Positions 1 to 6,782 are shown, counted from the first letter of the stretch. The stretch: 13,675 bases of DNA from Pseudooctadecabacter sp. (GCA_020628265.1 JAHDFG010000003.1:16691-30365); one strand, 5' to 3'. The notes: generated by a model not told the origin, from the sequence alone. Numbers and translations: made by a program.

Positions 1-895
1 GTTCACCAGCGGCTATGTGTCAAACTGGGCCGCCTTGGGGACGCTCGCAGCCCGCATTCCCGATTGCCTTGTCCTGTCAGACGCGCTGAACCATGCGTCC
101 ATGATCGAGGGCATTCGCCACTCCAAGGCAGAACGCGCAATCTGGCGTCACAACGATCTGGATCATCTTGAAGAGTTACTCGCCGCACAGCCGATTGATC
201 GGCCCAAACTGATCGCCTTTGAAAGCGTCTATTCCATGGACGGGGACATCGCGCCCATTGAGGCGATTTGCGATCTGGCAGACCGCTACAACGCCATGAC
301 CTATCTCGACGAGGTTCATGCGGTGGGACTGTATGGCCCGCGCGGTGGTGGTGTCGCCGAAGAGCGCGGCCTGATGAACCGTCTGACCGTGATCGAAGGC
401 ACCTTGGGCAAGGCCTTTGGGGTCATGGGCGGCTACATTGCGGCATCGGCCGAGCTGTGTGACTTCGTGCGCTCCTTCGCCAGCGGCTTCATTTTCACCA
501 CGGCCCTGCCTCCTGCTGTTGCGGCGGGGGCATGTGCGTCGGTGAAACATCTAAAAGCCAGCACAGAAGAACGTGCCGCGCATCAGGATAGGGTGGCAGA
601 GGTCCGCCGCCGACTGGACGCAATTGGCATCCCCCATATCGACAACCCCAGCCACATCATTCCGGTGATGGTGGGCGATCCGTTGAAATGCAAGTTCCTG
701 TCAGACGTGCTGCTAAAAGAGCACGGCATCTACATCCAGCCGATCAACTATCCCACGGTGCCCAAAGGGACCGAACGCCTGCGGATCACACCATCACCTG
801 TGCATTCAATGGATGATATTGAACGGCTGGTCAGCGCTCTGGAATTGCTTTGGTCACAGTGTGAACTGGCGCGGATCCCGTTGGCCGCGCAGTAG
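1..895 (+). CDS. hemA: 5-aminolevulinate synthase, 3' part
   Basis: PLP-dependent 5-aminolevulinate synthase, which condenses glycine with succinyl-CoA in the first step of alphaproteobacterial haem synthesis, in the cytosol. The gene runs in from the left edge: the frame is open from base 2 and reads FTSGYVSNWAAL, an internal family motif, so the GTG at 17 is not a true start. About 297 residues remain of the usual 400 or so. Numbering from that GTG, the cofactor aspartate region is DEVHAVGLYG (98-107) and the Schiff-base lysine is K132 in GTLGKAFGVMGG. The C-terminal RLRITPSP motif is present and the gene ends in TAG at 893-895. It converges on the hydrolase gene with only 5 bp between stops and no room for a terminator. 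Some Rhodobacterales carry two isozymes (hemA and hemT); this sequence does not say which one it is. Confidence 0.95.
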   Translation, partial: FTSGYVSNWAALGTLAARIPDCLVLSDALNHASMIEGIRHSKAERAIWRHNDLDHLEELLAAQPIDRPKLIAFESVYSMDGDIAPIEAICDLADRYNAMTYLDEVHAVGLYGPRGGGVAEERGLMNRLTVIEGTLGKAFGVMGGYIAASAELCDFVRSFASGFIFTTALPPAVAAGACASVKHLKASTEERAAHQDRVAEVRRRLDAIGIPHIDNPSHIIPVMVGDPLKCKFLSDVLLKEHGIYIQPINYPTVPKGTERLRITPSPVHSMDDIERLVSALELLWSQCELARIPLAAQ

Positions 896-900
896 GGCTG

Positions 901-1791
901 CTATGTGTCTGGCGTAAAGCGGTAGGCTTCCCCAGCCCGCTCAATCCGACCGATCCCGTTGCCCGGAAGGTGAAAGCCCAGCACCTGCATCTGTTCGCTG
1001 GCGAGTTGATCCAAAAGCCCGACCCTCGTTGCGGCCCCTGTTTCGGGGTCCTGGTCGGATCCTGAGAAAACATCAGGATAGCGCAGTGCCATGTGGTGGT
1101 TGCCAATGCAGTCACCCAAAACCATCAGACTGTTGGCCCCGTTCCGAACCTCAAACGCCATATGGCCGGGCGTATGGCCATACGTGGCGCGGGCAGCGAT
1201 CCCGGGCAGGATTTCCTCTCCATCATCGAAGAAGATCACTTGATCTTCGATCCGGCCGAGACGTCGTGCCGCGCCAACCGCGAAGGTCGTGCGGGCGTCA
1301 CCAATGGTGTCCACGGTGTTCGGATCGGTCCAATAGTCCCATTCCTTACGTCCGATCATGTAGCGCGCCTCGGGGAATGTGAGATCGTCAAAGTCGTCTA
1401 CAAGCCCCCAGATGTGATCAGGGTGCGCGTGGGTAAACACGACGTCGGTCACATCTTCAGGATAGACCCCCGCCGCATCCAGAGCATCAAGCGCATAACC
1501 CGCTGAAGACATGAATTCCGGACCTGCACCGGCGTCAATAAGAACGGTTCTGTCCGCAGTCCGCACCAGTGTGATATTGCAGGGCGGCGTCAGCGTGTCA
1601 CCAAGATCGAACTCGGATTGGAGCGCCCCCAGCTGGTCACTTGTCAAGCTGTCCATGACCATATTGGACGGCAGCATAAGTGACCCGTCAGAGACCGAAG
1701 TGACCTTGATGTCTCCCAAAGTCACATTTGCCACAGCGGGTCGCACCAACAGGCTCGCACTCGCGGCCGCGAGAAACATTCGTCGTTTCAT
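901..1791 (-). CDS. Exported MBL-fold metallo-hydrolase
   Basis: A 296-residue metallo-beta-lactamase-fold hydrolase. The N-terminus (KRRMFLAAASASLLVRPAVA) has a twin arginine before a hydrophobic stretch and an AVA site near residue 21, so export to the periplasm, perhaps by Tat, is likely. Metal ligands visible are H121, H123, D125 and H126 in HAHPDH, H206 in GHTPGH, D227 in LGDC and H274 in GFHLPG, the full set for a dinuclear site. The substrate cannot be told from sequence. Related secreted proteins occur near sulfur-oxidation genes (SoxH type) and among lactonase-like enzymes, but it lacks the sequence features of the persulfide dioxygenase encoded at 7673. It lies on the same strand as the cytochrome bd operon but 239 bp beyond its last gene, so it probably has its own promoter. 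A GGGGCGAAG stretch precedes the ATG. Confidence 0.88.
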   Translation of the reverse strand: MKRRMFLAAASASLLVRPAVANVTLGDIKVTSVSDGSLMLPSNMVMDSLTSDQLGALQSEFDLGDTLTPPCNITLVRTADRTVLIDAGAGPEFMSSAGYALDALDAAGVYPEDVTDVVFTHAHPDHIWGLVDDFDDLTFPEARYMIGRKEWDYWTDPNTVDTIGDARTTFAVGAARRLGRIEDQVIFFDDGEEILPGIAARATYGHTPGHMAFEVRNGANSLMVLGDCIGNHHMALRYPDVFSGSDQDPETGAATRVGLLDQLASEQMQVLGFHLPGNGIGRIERAGEAYRFTPDT

Positions 1792-2030
1792 AGCTTCGCC
1801 CCATCACATTCCTAAAGATGAATATGATCTAACAGGAGAAAGACCACTTGTCACACAGTTTTGGTTGGTCGAGCTGGTATGAGAAGACTGAAGTTGGAGC
1901 GATCTGTGAGGATGTGCTTCGGGTCGAGTGGGATTACTGGGCCCGCCTAATTTTTGTTTGGAACCGCAGACTTTTCCGGTGGCACCGGTGTCCAACTCTG
2001 GCCTCAACTGGAACCGATGCGGCTCCACGT

Positions 2031-2141
2031 TCACAAGATCACCAGCTTAATCGCATAGGCAACAACACCTAAGATAGAAACACTGGCGAGCCATAGGCCC
2101 GCAAACCAAAGCAAACGGGTGGGGAGCTTGGTCTTTTGCAT
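2031..2141 (-). CDS. DUF2474 mini-subunit of cytochrome bd (CydX-like)
   Basis: A 36-residue single-pass membrane protein beginning MQKTKLPTRLLWF, with a hydrophobic segment from about residue 11 to 35 (GLWLASVSILGVVAYAIKLVIL). Small DUF2474 proteins sit immediately after cydB in CIO-type cytochrome bd operons and are thought to play the stabilising part that CydX or CydH plays in other bd oxidases. Its ATG overlaps the cydB TAA by one base (TAATG), which implies translational coupling and an equal supply with CydB. It ends in TGA at 2031-2033. It is short enough for automatic gene finders to miss. The family call rests on size, position, the basic N-terminus and the single helix. Confidence 0.8.
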   Translation of the reverse strand: MQKTKLPTRLLWFAGLWLASVSILGVVAYAIKLVIL

Positions 2142-3142
2142 TAGTGATAGCCCTCGCTTGGGTCCATTTTTCCGCGGAACACCCAGTAGGCATAGGCGGT
2201 ATAGGCCAGAATGATCGGGATGAGGATGACCGCTCCAACAAGGGCAAATGCAAGGCTGCTGTCAGGGGCGGCAGCTTCCCAGATCGTGAGGGAAGGCGGA
2301 ACCATCATCGGGTAGAAGCTAATCCCGATTCCGACGAAGCTGACAACGAAGAACCCCAGTGCGGACAGAAACGGTCGCAGATCGCTTTGATCATTCAGTC
2401 CGGTGAAGAACGTCCAGGTCAGGGCGATCATCAACACAGGTACGATCATCGACCACAGGCTTCCGGGGAGGTTGAACCACCGCTCGAAATAGATCGGGTC
2501 CTGGAACGGAGTGAAGATGCTGACAATCCCAATCGTACCAAGGGTCGCGGCCCCCAGCCACCAAGCATAGCCGCGCATCTGAACTTGCAGATCACCCGTC
2601 GTCTTGAGGATCAGCCATGTTGCCCCCAAAAGCGCGTAGCCCACAACAACAGCAAAGCCGGTCAGAACCGAGAACGGCGTAAGCCAGTCGAACCAGCCGC
2701 CTGCATAGGCGCGGCCCTCAATTTCGATACCTTGCACCAGCGCCCCAAGCGCGATGCCTTGGCACAGGGCTGCAAAGAAGGATCCACCAAAAAACGCCAC
2801 ATCCCACAGGCCCTTTTTCTCTGCCCGCCAACGGTATTCAAAAGATACGCCTCGGAAGACCAGCGCCAACAGCATGAGGGTTATGGGCATGTAAAGCGCC
2901 GGCATGACAATCGCGTAGGCCAGCGGGAAAACAGCAAAAAGGCCACCGCCGCCCAAGACAAGCCACGTCTCATTGCCGTCCCAAACAGGCGCGACGGAGT
3001 TCATCATCAAGTCCCTGTCGGCTTCAGATTTGCCGAAGGGGAACAAGATGCCAATGCCAAGGTCAAACCCATCGAGGACGACGTACGTCAGAACTGCGAA
3101 GGCGATGAGACCGGCCCAGATGAATGCAAGATCAAATACCAT
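2141..3142 (-). CDS. cydB: Cytochrome bd-type quinol oxidase subunit II (CioB/CydB)
   Basis: Subunit II of the bd-type (cyanide-insensitive) quinol oxidase: 333 residues, membrane-embedded with eight or nine predicted helices, structurally similar to subunit I. The N-terminal FIWAGLIAFAVLTYVVLDGFDLGIGILFP region, the WDGNETWLVLGGGGLFAVFP motif (near residues 54-73) and ALVFRGVSFEYR (near 92-103) are family hallmarks. The gene starts 12 bp after the cydA stop, with GGAGACATAGCT before the ATG, and overlaps the DUF2474 gene at its end. This arrangement is that of a single oxidase complex (A, B and small subunit) in the inner membrane. Long open frames on the opposite strand here are coding shadows. 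Confidence 0.95.
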   Translation of the reverse strand: MVFDLAFIWAGLIAFAVLTYVVLDGFDLGIGILFPFGKSEADRDLMMNSVAPVWDGNETWLVLGGGGLFAVFPLAYAIVMPALYMPITLMLLALVFRGVSFEYRWRAEKKGLWDVAFFGGSFFAALCQGIALGALVQGIEIEGRAYAGGWFDWLTPFSVLTGFAVVVGYALLGATWLILKTTGDLQVQMRGYAWWLGAATLGTIGIVSIFTPFQDPIYFERWFNLPGSLWSMIVPVLMIALTWTFFTGLNDQSDLRPFLSALGFFVVSFVGIGISFYPMMVPPSLTIWEAAAPDSSLAFALVGAVILIPIILAYTAYAYWVFRGKMDPSEGYH

Positions 3143-3154
3143 AGCTATGTCTCC

Positions 3155-4567
3155 TTATGCGCCGGGGATGAAGTCTTGGTCGACTTGCGCAGCAGGGGTA
3201 ATCCCTGCTGTCCGGATCGGACCATCGCGCAAGCCCAGTTTCGGCGTGGCCGCGCGCTTGTTCATCATGCGCAGCAGATAGAAGGTGCCTGCGCCGAAGA
3301 CTGCGAAATAGACAACGATGAAGGCGATGAGGGAGGCAGCCACCGCAGGCGCATCCACAGGCGCGAGGCTATCAGAGGTGCGCAGCAGGCCGTAGACGGT
3401 ATAAGGCTGACGCCCAACCTCGGTCGTGATCCAGCCGGCAAGCACTGCAACGAAACCGGATGGCCCCATGGCAATACAGGCACGATGTAGCCATGGCGCA
3501 TCATAGAGGCGTCCCCGCCAGCGTGCCCAAGCGGACCATAGCCCGAGCCCGAGCATCAACATACCTAGGCCGACCATGACGCGGAAAGACCAGAAAACGA
3601 TGCCGACAGGCGGTTGCTCGTCATCCGGGATCGTATCGAGACCCATCACAGGGTAGTCGAGCGGTTTTTCAAAGATCAGGTTCCCCAGCCCGGGAATGCC
3701 GATGGCGTAGTCCAGACGCTGTTCTTCGTCGTTGGGGATACCAAAAAGATAGAGAGGCGCCCAACCTTCGGGATGGCTTTCATAGTGGCCCTCCATCGCC
3801 ATGATTTTGACAGGCTGATGCTCAAGCGTGTTGAGCCCATGTTCATGCCCGGCAAAAATCTGGATGGGTGTAACGATCACGGCCATCCACATCGCCATCG
3901 AGAACATGCGCCGCGCCTCCTTGTCGGCCTTGTCGCGCAAAAGGTGCAACGCGCCGACCGCACCCACGACCAAAGCCGTTGTCAGGAACGCCGCAAGGAC
4001 CATATGCGCCAGCCGATAGGGGAAGGACGGGTTGAACACGATCTGCCACCAATCCTCTGGGACAAACTGCCCGACCTCATTGACGGAATAACCCGCTGGG
4101 GTCTGCATCCAGCTGTTAACCGACAGGATCCAAGTGGCGGACATAAGCGTGCCGAAGGCCACCATGGCCGTCGCAAACATATGTAGCTTTTCGCCAACCC
4201 GTTCGCGGCCAAACAGCATTATACCAAGAAAGCCTGCCTCAAGGAAAAAGGCCGACAGCACCTCATAAGCCATCAGCGGCCCAACAACCGGCCCCGCCTT
4301 GTCGGAAAAGACCGACCAGTTGGTGCCAAATTGGTAGGACATCACAATGCCCGAGACGACCCCCATGCCGAAGGCGACAGCGAAGATTTTCTTCCAGTAA
4401 TTGAACAGGGTGAGATAGGTCTCATCCCGTGTCCGCATCCAAAGCCCATTGAGGACGGCGAGATAGCTCGCAAGCCCAATGGAGAAGGATGGGAAGATGA
4501 TGTGGAATGACACTGTAAAGGCGAATTGGAACCTTGCCAGTATCTCTGCGCTGAAACCGTCGAGCAT
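3155..4567 (-). CDS. cydA: Cytochrome bd-type quinol oxidase subunit I, short Q-loop (CioA/CydA)
   Basis: Catalytic subunit I of a bd-type terminal oxidase, which oxidises quinol and reduces oxygen to water without pumping protons. I start it at the ATG at 4567 (MLDGFSAEILARFQFAF): an AAAGG lies just upstream, whereas the open frame extending back to 4642 would overlap the peroxiredoxin gene and adds an unrelated polar stretch. The result is 470 residues. Expected haem ligands are H22 (SFHIIFP), H188 (RLAHMVLAAF) and M331 (SFRVMVGLGM), and GRQPYTVYGLL (385-395) is the usual late motif. It is about 50 residues shorter than E. coli CydA, and the segment between the conserved blocks around the quinol loop is short. 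That marks the Cio (cyanide-insensitive) class, known to resist cyanide and, for bd oxidases generally, sulfide. It follows the peroxiredoxin gene by 25 bp. Confidence 0.96.
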   Translation of the reverse strand: MLDGFSAEILARFQFAFTVSFHIIFPSFSIGLASYLAVLNGLWMRTRDETYLTLFNYWKKIFAVAFGMGVVSGIVMSYQFGTNWSVFSDKAGPVVGPLMAYEVLSAFFLEAGFLGIMLFGRERVGEKLHMFATAMVAFGTLMSATWILSVNSWMQTPAGYSVNEVGQFVPEDWWQIVFNPSFPYRLAHMVLAAFLTTALVVGAVGALHLLRDKADKEARRMFSMAMWMAVIVTPIQIFAGHEHGLNTLEHQPVKIMAMEGHYESHPEGWAPLYLFGIPNDEEQRLDYAIGIPGLGNLIFEKPLDYPVMGLDTIPDDEQPPVGIVFWSFRVMVGLGMLMLGLGLWSAWARWRGRLYDAPWLHRACIAMGPSGFVAVLAGWITTEVGRQPYTVYGLLRTSDSLAPVDAPAVAASLIAFIVVYFAVFGAGTFYLLRMMNKRAATPKLGLRDGPIRTAGITPAAQVDQDFIPGA

Positions 4568-4592
4568 GGGCGGGCCTTTCTGGTCTTTTGTT

Positions 4593-5228
4593 TTATGCCG
4601 CGTCGATATCGACGGTGCGTAGGTAGGGACGGATTTCCTCAAACCCTTGCGGGAATTTCACATTGGCGTCGGCATTCGTCACCGACGGCGGGATGATCGC
4701 ACGCTCACCGGGGCGCCAATCGGCTGGCAGTGCCACGCCTTTTGCATCGCCTGTCTGAAGCGCGTCGATCGCACGGAGGATCTCGTCAAAGTTCCGACCA
4801 ACGCTCATTGGGTAGGTCATGGACAGACGTAGTTTCTTGTCCGGATCAATGATGAAGACCGACCGTACAGCGGCGGTTCGGGATTCGCCTGGGTGGATCA
4901 TCTCATAAAGCTTTGCGATCTCAAAATCGGGGTCGGCCACGATGGGAAAGCGCAATGTGGTGTTCTGCGTGTCGTTGACATCCTCAATCCATCTCAGGTG
5001 CTCTTCAACGCTGTCCGTGCTCAGCCCGATCGGCTTGACGCGACGCGCGGCGAATTGATCGGCCAGTTGCGCGGTGCGCCCCATCTCGGTCGTGCAGACA
5101 GGCGTGAAGTCAGCCGGATGGCTGAAAAAGAAAGCCCAGTCTTCGCCAATCCACTCGTGGAAGGAAATCGGGCCGGTTGTGGTGTCCGCCTTAAAGTCGG
5201 GAACGGTGTCGCCAAGTAGAAGTGTCAT
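4593..5228 (-). CDS. 1-Cys peroxiredoxin (Prx6-like)
   Basis: A cytosolic thiol peroxidase of 211 residues with the Prx6-type core FSHPADFTPVCTTEMG, in which C45 is the peroxidatic cysteine and T42 and P43 belong to the conserved PxxxT/SxxC active site. C45 is the only cysteine in the protein, so it has no resolving cysteine and must be reduced by an outside thiol. The C-terminal extension (ADWRPGERAIIPPSV, about residues 164-178) is typical of the long 1-Cys class. It is the first gene of the minus-strand operon: a strong AAAGGAG precedes the ATG and cydA follows 25 bp after its stop. This position, facing a sulfide operon, suggests protection from peroxides or per-thiols made during sulfide respiration. 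That role is inferred. Confidence 0.93.
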   Translation of the reverse strand: MTLLLGDTVPDFKADTTTGPISFHEWIGEDWAFFFSHPADFTPVCTTEMGRTAQLADQFAARRVKPIGLSTDSVEEHLRWIEDVNDTQNTTLRFPIVADPDFEIAKLYEMIHPGESRTAAVRSVFIIDPDKKLRLSMTYPMSVGRNFDEILRAIDALQTGDAKGVALPADWRPGERAIIPPSVTNADANVKFPQGFEEIRPYLRTVDIDAA

Positions 5229-5279
5229 GAGTGTCTCCTTTCAAAGTCTGAGGCTGACCTAGGCTCCGGCGCGCTCGTG

Positions 5280-5300
5280 TTCAGTGACAATGTCACCTAA
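5280..5300 (-). promoter_or_regulatory. Putative operator/activator site A, upstream of prx-cydAB
   Basis: A palindrome with perfect inner arms GTGAC-N3-GTCAC and outer TT...AA, 21 bp in all. Read on the minus strand, it matches site B (6496-6516) at 19 of 21 positions; the two differ only in the central bases. Its centre (5290) is about 41 bp upstream of a start site implied by a poor -10-like TAGGTC at 5261-5256 on the minus strand. That distance fits class II activation of the peroxiredoxin-cydAB operon. The binding protein is not known; the two adjacent regulators are the candidates. Confidence 0.65.
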
Positions 5301-5308
5301 CTTGAAAA

Positions 5309-5331
5309 AAGTTATACATTAGGTATAAGTT
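5309..5331. promoter_or_regulatory. Putative Rrf2-type operator (11-1-11 palindrome)
   Basis: An AT-rich inverted repeat, TTATAC-N5-GTATAA, extended by AA and TT at the outer ends. Taken as two 11-bp halves around one central base, 9 of 11 positions pair, which is the geometry described for NsrR-type Rrf2 sites. It overlaps likely promoter elements of the regulator gene (TTGAAA at 5303-5308; TATACA at 5313-5318; TATAAG at 5325-5330) and ends 16 bp before the ATG at 5348. Binding there would suit autorepression. Assignment to the Rrf2 protein is inferred from geometry and location. Confidence 0.5.
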
Positions 5332-5347
5332 TTGGAGAGGTGACAAA

Positions 5348-5818
5348 ATGAAGCTGACATCCTACACCAATTTTGCCCTGCGCAGCCTGCAGCTGGCGGC
5401 CCTGAAAGATCCGGATTTGATTCGGGTGGATGATGTGGTTCGGGTCCACGGGCTCGCCCGTCCGCATATCGTGAAAATCGTGCATGAGCTTGGAGTGGCG
5501 GGCTATATCGCCACGCAGCGTGGGCGGAACGGCGGCTTTCGCCTCGCCAAACCTGCGGCTGAGATCATCATCGGCGATGTGGTCCGCCTGACCGAGGGGC
5601 CGCTGGATCTCGTCGAGTGTTTCAACCCTGAGAAAAACACATGCCCCCTGATCGGGGTCTGCAAGCTGTCGCGCGCCCTGCAAGACGCGACACGGGCCTT
5701 CATGGCGGTGCTGGATGATCTGACCTTGGCAGATATCGCAGCGAACCGGAACGACTTGCTGGCCCGCATCGCGCCACTCGAAGACGGCATTGTTGCCCCC
5801 ATGAGGAAAGCCAAATGA
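5348..5818 (+). CDS. Rrf2-family regulator, NsrR-like, with three-cysteine Fe-S motif
   Basis: A 156-residue Rrf2-family winged-helix repressor or activator. The N-terminus MKLTSYTNFALRSL, the helix-turn-helix near residues 27-50, the wing RGRNGGFRLAKP (58-69) and IGDVVRLTEGPLDLVEC (75-91) follow the NsrR pattern. Cysteines C91, C99 and C105 (C-X7-C-X5-C) fall where the cluster ligands of NsrR lie, so it probably binds an iron-sulfur cluster and senses NO, sulfide, oxygen or redox state. Position 8, an Asp in E. coli NsrR and reported as the fourth cluster ligand in Streptomyces NsrR, is Asn here. A GGAGAGG lies 7 bp before the ATG. Its stop overlaps the next gene's start as ATGA, so the two regulators are made together. 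It is divergent from the oxidase operon. Other Rrf2 sensors (IscR, RirA) fit the cysteine spacing and flanking motifs less well. Confidence 0.88.
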   Translation: MKLTSYTNFALRSLQLAALKDPDLIRVDDVVRVHGLARPHIVKIVHELGVAGYIATQRGRNGGFRLAKPAAEIIIGDVVRLTEGPLDLVECFNPEKNTCPLIGVCKLSRALQDATRAFMAVLDDLTLADIAANRNDLLARIAPLEDGIVAPMRKAK

Positions 5819-6477
5819 CCCTGGATTGGACAGAACGATTTCAAGGGACGGCTGCGCTGCCCCGCGCTGTTCGCGACCGCTTAATTGACGTGGCGCGGAT
5901 CATTCATCTGGAGGAAGGCGCGCAAGTGTTCGGCCCTGCCAATGTGCCAGATAGCCTGTTCTTTCTCTATGATGGGCGTATTCGCGTCTCGCAAAGCTCG
6001 GACACGGGGCGAGAAATCACGCTTTATCGCGTGGATGCGGGCGAAAGCTGTGTGCTGACCACGGCCTGCATGCTGGCAGAAGAAGCCTACAACGCCGAAG
6101 GTGTCGCAGAGACAGAGGTCACAGCGGTTGTCCTTCCGAAGCCTGCCTTTGACCGGCTGGTCACGGAAGAAGAGGCGTTCCGAAAGTTTGTTTTTAATGC
6201 CTACTCAAAGCGGCTGATCGACTTGCTGCGTGTGGTCGATGACGTGGCATTTGGGCATATGGATGTAAGGCTGGCAGAACGGCTTTTGGCCCTCGCCGGA
6301 GACGTGAAAGAAATCCCTGCGACCCACCAACAGTTGGCAAGTGAACTTGGCACCGCGCGCGAGGTTGTCTCCCGCGTTCTGTCGGATTTTCAGAAGCGTG
6401 AGATGATCGCGCAGTCCCGTGGACGGATCGCCTTGATCGATAAAAAAGCACTGAAAATCTTGGCCAGCAGCAAGTAA
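5815..6477 (+). CDS. Crp/Fnr-family transcription factor with a two-cysteine effector domain
   Basis: A 220-residue Crp/Fnr protein: cyclic-nucleotide-binding-like beta barrel (about 28-115), dimerisation helix (about 118-142), and C-terminal helix-turn-helix (THQQLASELGTAREVVSRVL, 170-189). It lacks the N-terminal cysteine cluster of FNR. Its only cysteines are C79 and C85 in GESCVLTTACML, next to the place where CRP holds its ligand-binding arginine, so a dithiol or persulfide switch is possible. In the recognition helix R182, E183 and R187 line up with the CRP residues that read G-T-G-A, which agrees with the GTGA/TCAC arms of sites A and B. However, those arms are 5 bp apart rather than the 6 usual for this family. 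It is translationally coupled to the Rrf2 gene and sits just upstream of the sulfide operon. Confidence 0.9.
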   Translation: MTLDWTERFQGTAALPRAVRDRLIDVARIIHLEEGAQVFGPANVPDSLFFLYDGRIRVSQSSDTGREITLYRVDAGESCVLTTACMLAEEAYNAEGVAETEVTAVVLPKPAFDRLVTEEEAFRKFVFNAYSKRLIDLLRVVDDVAFGHMDVRLAERLLALAGDVKEIPATHQQLASELGTAREVVSRVLSDFQKREMIAQSRGRIALIDKKALKILASSK

Positions 6478-6495
6478 TATTCATCTTTCTGCATG

Positions 6496-6516
6496 TTAGG
6501 TGACAAAGTCACTGAA
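6496..6516 (+). promoter_or_regulatory. Putative operator/activator site B, upstream of the sulfide operon
   Basis: Second copy of the 21-bp palindrome: GTGAC-AAA-GTCAC with outer TT and AA, 19 of 21 positions identical to site A when each is read toward the operon it precedes. It lies 18 bp after the stop of the Crp/Fnr gene and 53 bp before the DUF2892 start. Its centre (6506) is about 39 bp before the transcription start implied by a TTATATC stretch at 6532-6538, close to the -41.5 of class II activators. Confidence 0.68.
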
Positions 6517-6531
6517 GAGGTGGAATCAAAG

Positions 6532-6538
6532 TTATATC
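6532..6538 (+). promoter_or_regulatory. Putative -10 element of the sulfide operon
   Basis: TTATATC lies 15 bp beyond the end of site B. No good -35 hexamer stands at the right distance, as expected for a promoter that depends on an activator. The start site would be near 6545, giving a leader of about 25 bases to the ATG at 6570. Confidence 0.35.
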
Positions 6539-6569
6539 TGTTCTCCAAGTTACCTGAATGGAGAACACT

Positions 6570-6782
6570 ATGACTATCAATGTCGGAACGATTGATCGCA
6601 TCCTGCGCGGGGCCCTTGGCCTCGGGCTTTTGTACCTCGCCTTCTTAAGCGGCATGCCCCTCTTTGACGGCGGCTTGATGAAATACGGCGCGGCCGTCGT
6701 TGGCATTGTGATGCTTGTTGTTGCGGTCACGCGCGTCTGCCCGATCTATTCCATCTTCGGCTTCAAGACTTGTCGGGTGTAA
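6570..6782 (+). CDS. DUF2892 (YgaP-type) small inner-membrane protein
   Basis: A 70-residue protein with two hydrophobic segments (about 12-27 and 37-54), matching the DUF2892 membrane domain that is fused to rhodanese in YgaP and often stands alone beside sulfide-oxidation genes. NVGTIDRILRGALGLGLL and the terminal RVCPIYSIFGFKTC are typical. C57 and C68 lie at the cytosolic end and could carry sulfane sulfur, which is inferred. I start at 6570 because GGAGA at 6560-6564 is spaced for that ATG; the in-frame ATG at 6558 has no ribosome site. It is the first gene of the operon and its stop abuts the pmpA start with no gap. Confidence 0.87.
   Translation: MTINVGTIDRILRGALGLGLLYLAFLSGMPLFDGGLMKYGAAVVGIVMLVVAVTRVCPIYSIFGFKTCRV

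Noticed and set aside
1976..1988. Hairpin CCGGT-GGC-ACCGG as a terminator for the cytochrome bd operon
   Set aside because: On the minus transcript the stem is followed by A residues, not U; the only T-run lies on the wrong side for either direction.
1792..2030. Small open frames on both strands between the hydrolase and the DUF2474 gene
   Set aside because: No start with a convincing ribosome site, no motif, and overlap with neighbouring genes; I see nothing assignable in this 239-bp gap.
2144..3490. Long plus-strand open frame opposite cydB and the end of cydA
   Set aside because: Highly polar, low-complexity translation with no family motif; it mirrors the strongly supported oxidase genes on the other strand.
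4568..4642. Upstream in-frame start for cydA
   Set aside because: It would overlap the peroxiredoxin coding end and add a polar leader unlike any CydA; the ATG at 4567 gives the standard N-terminus.
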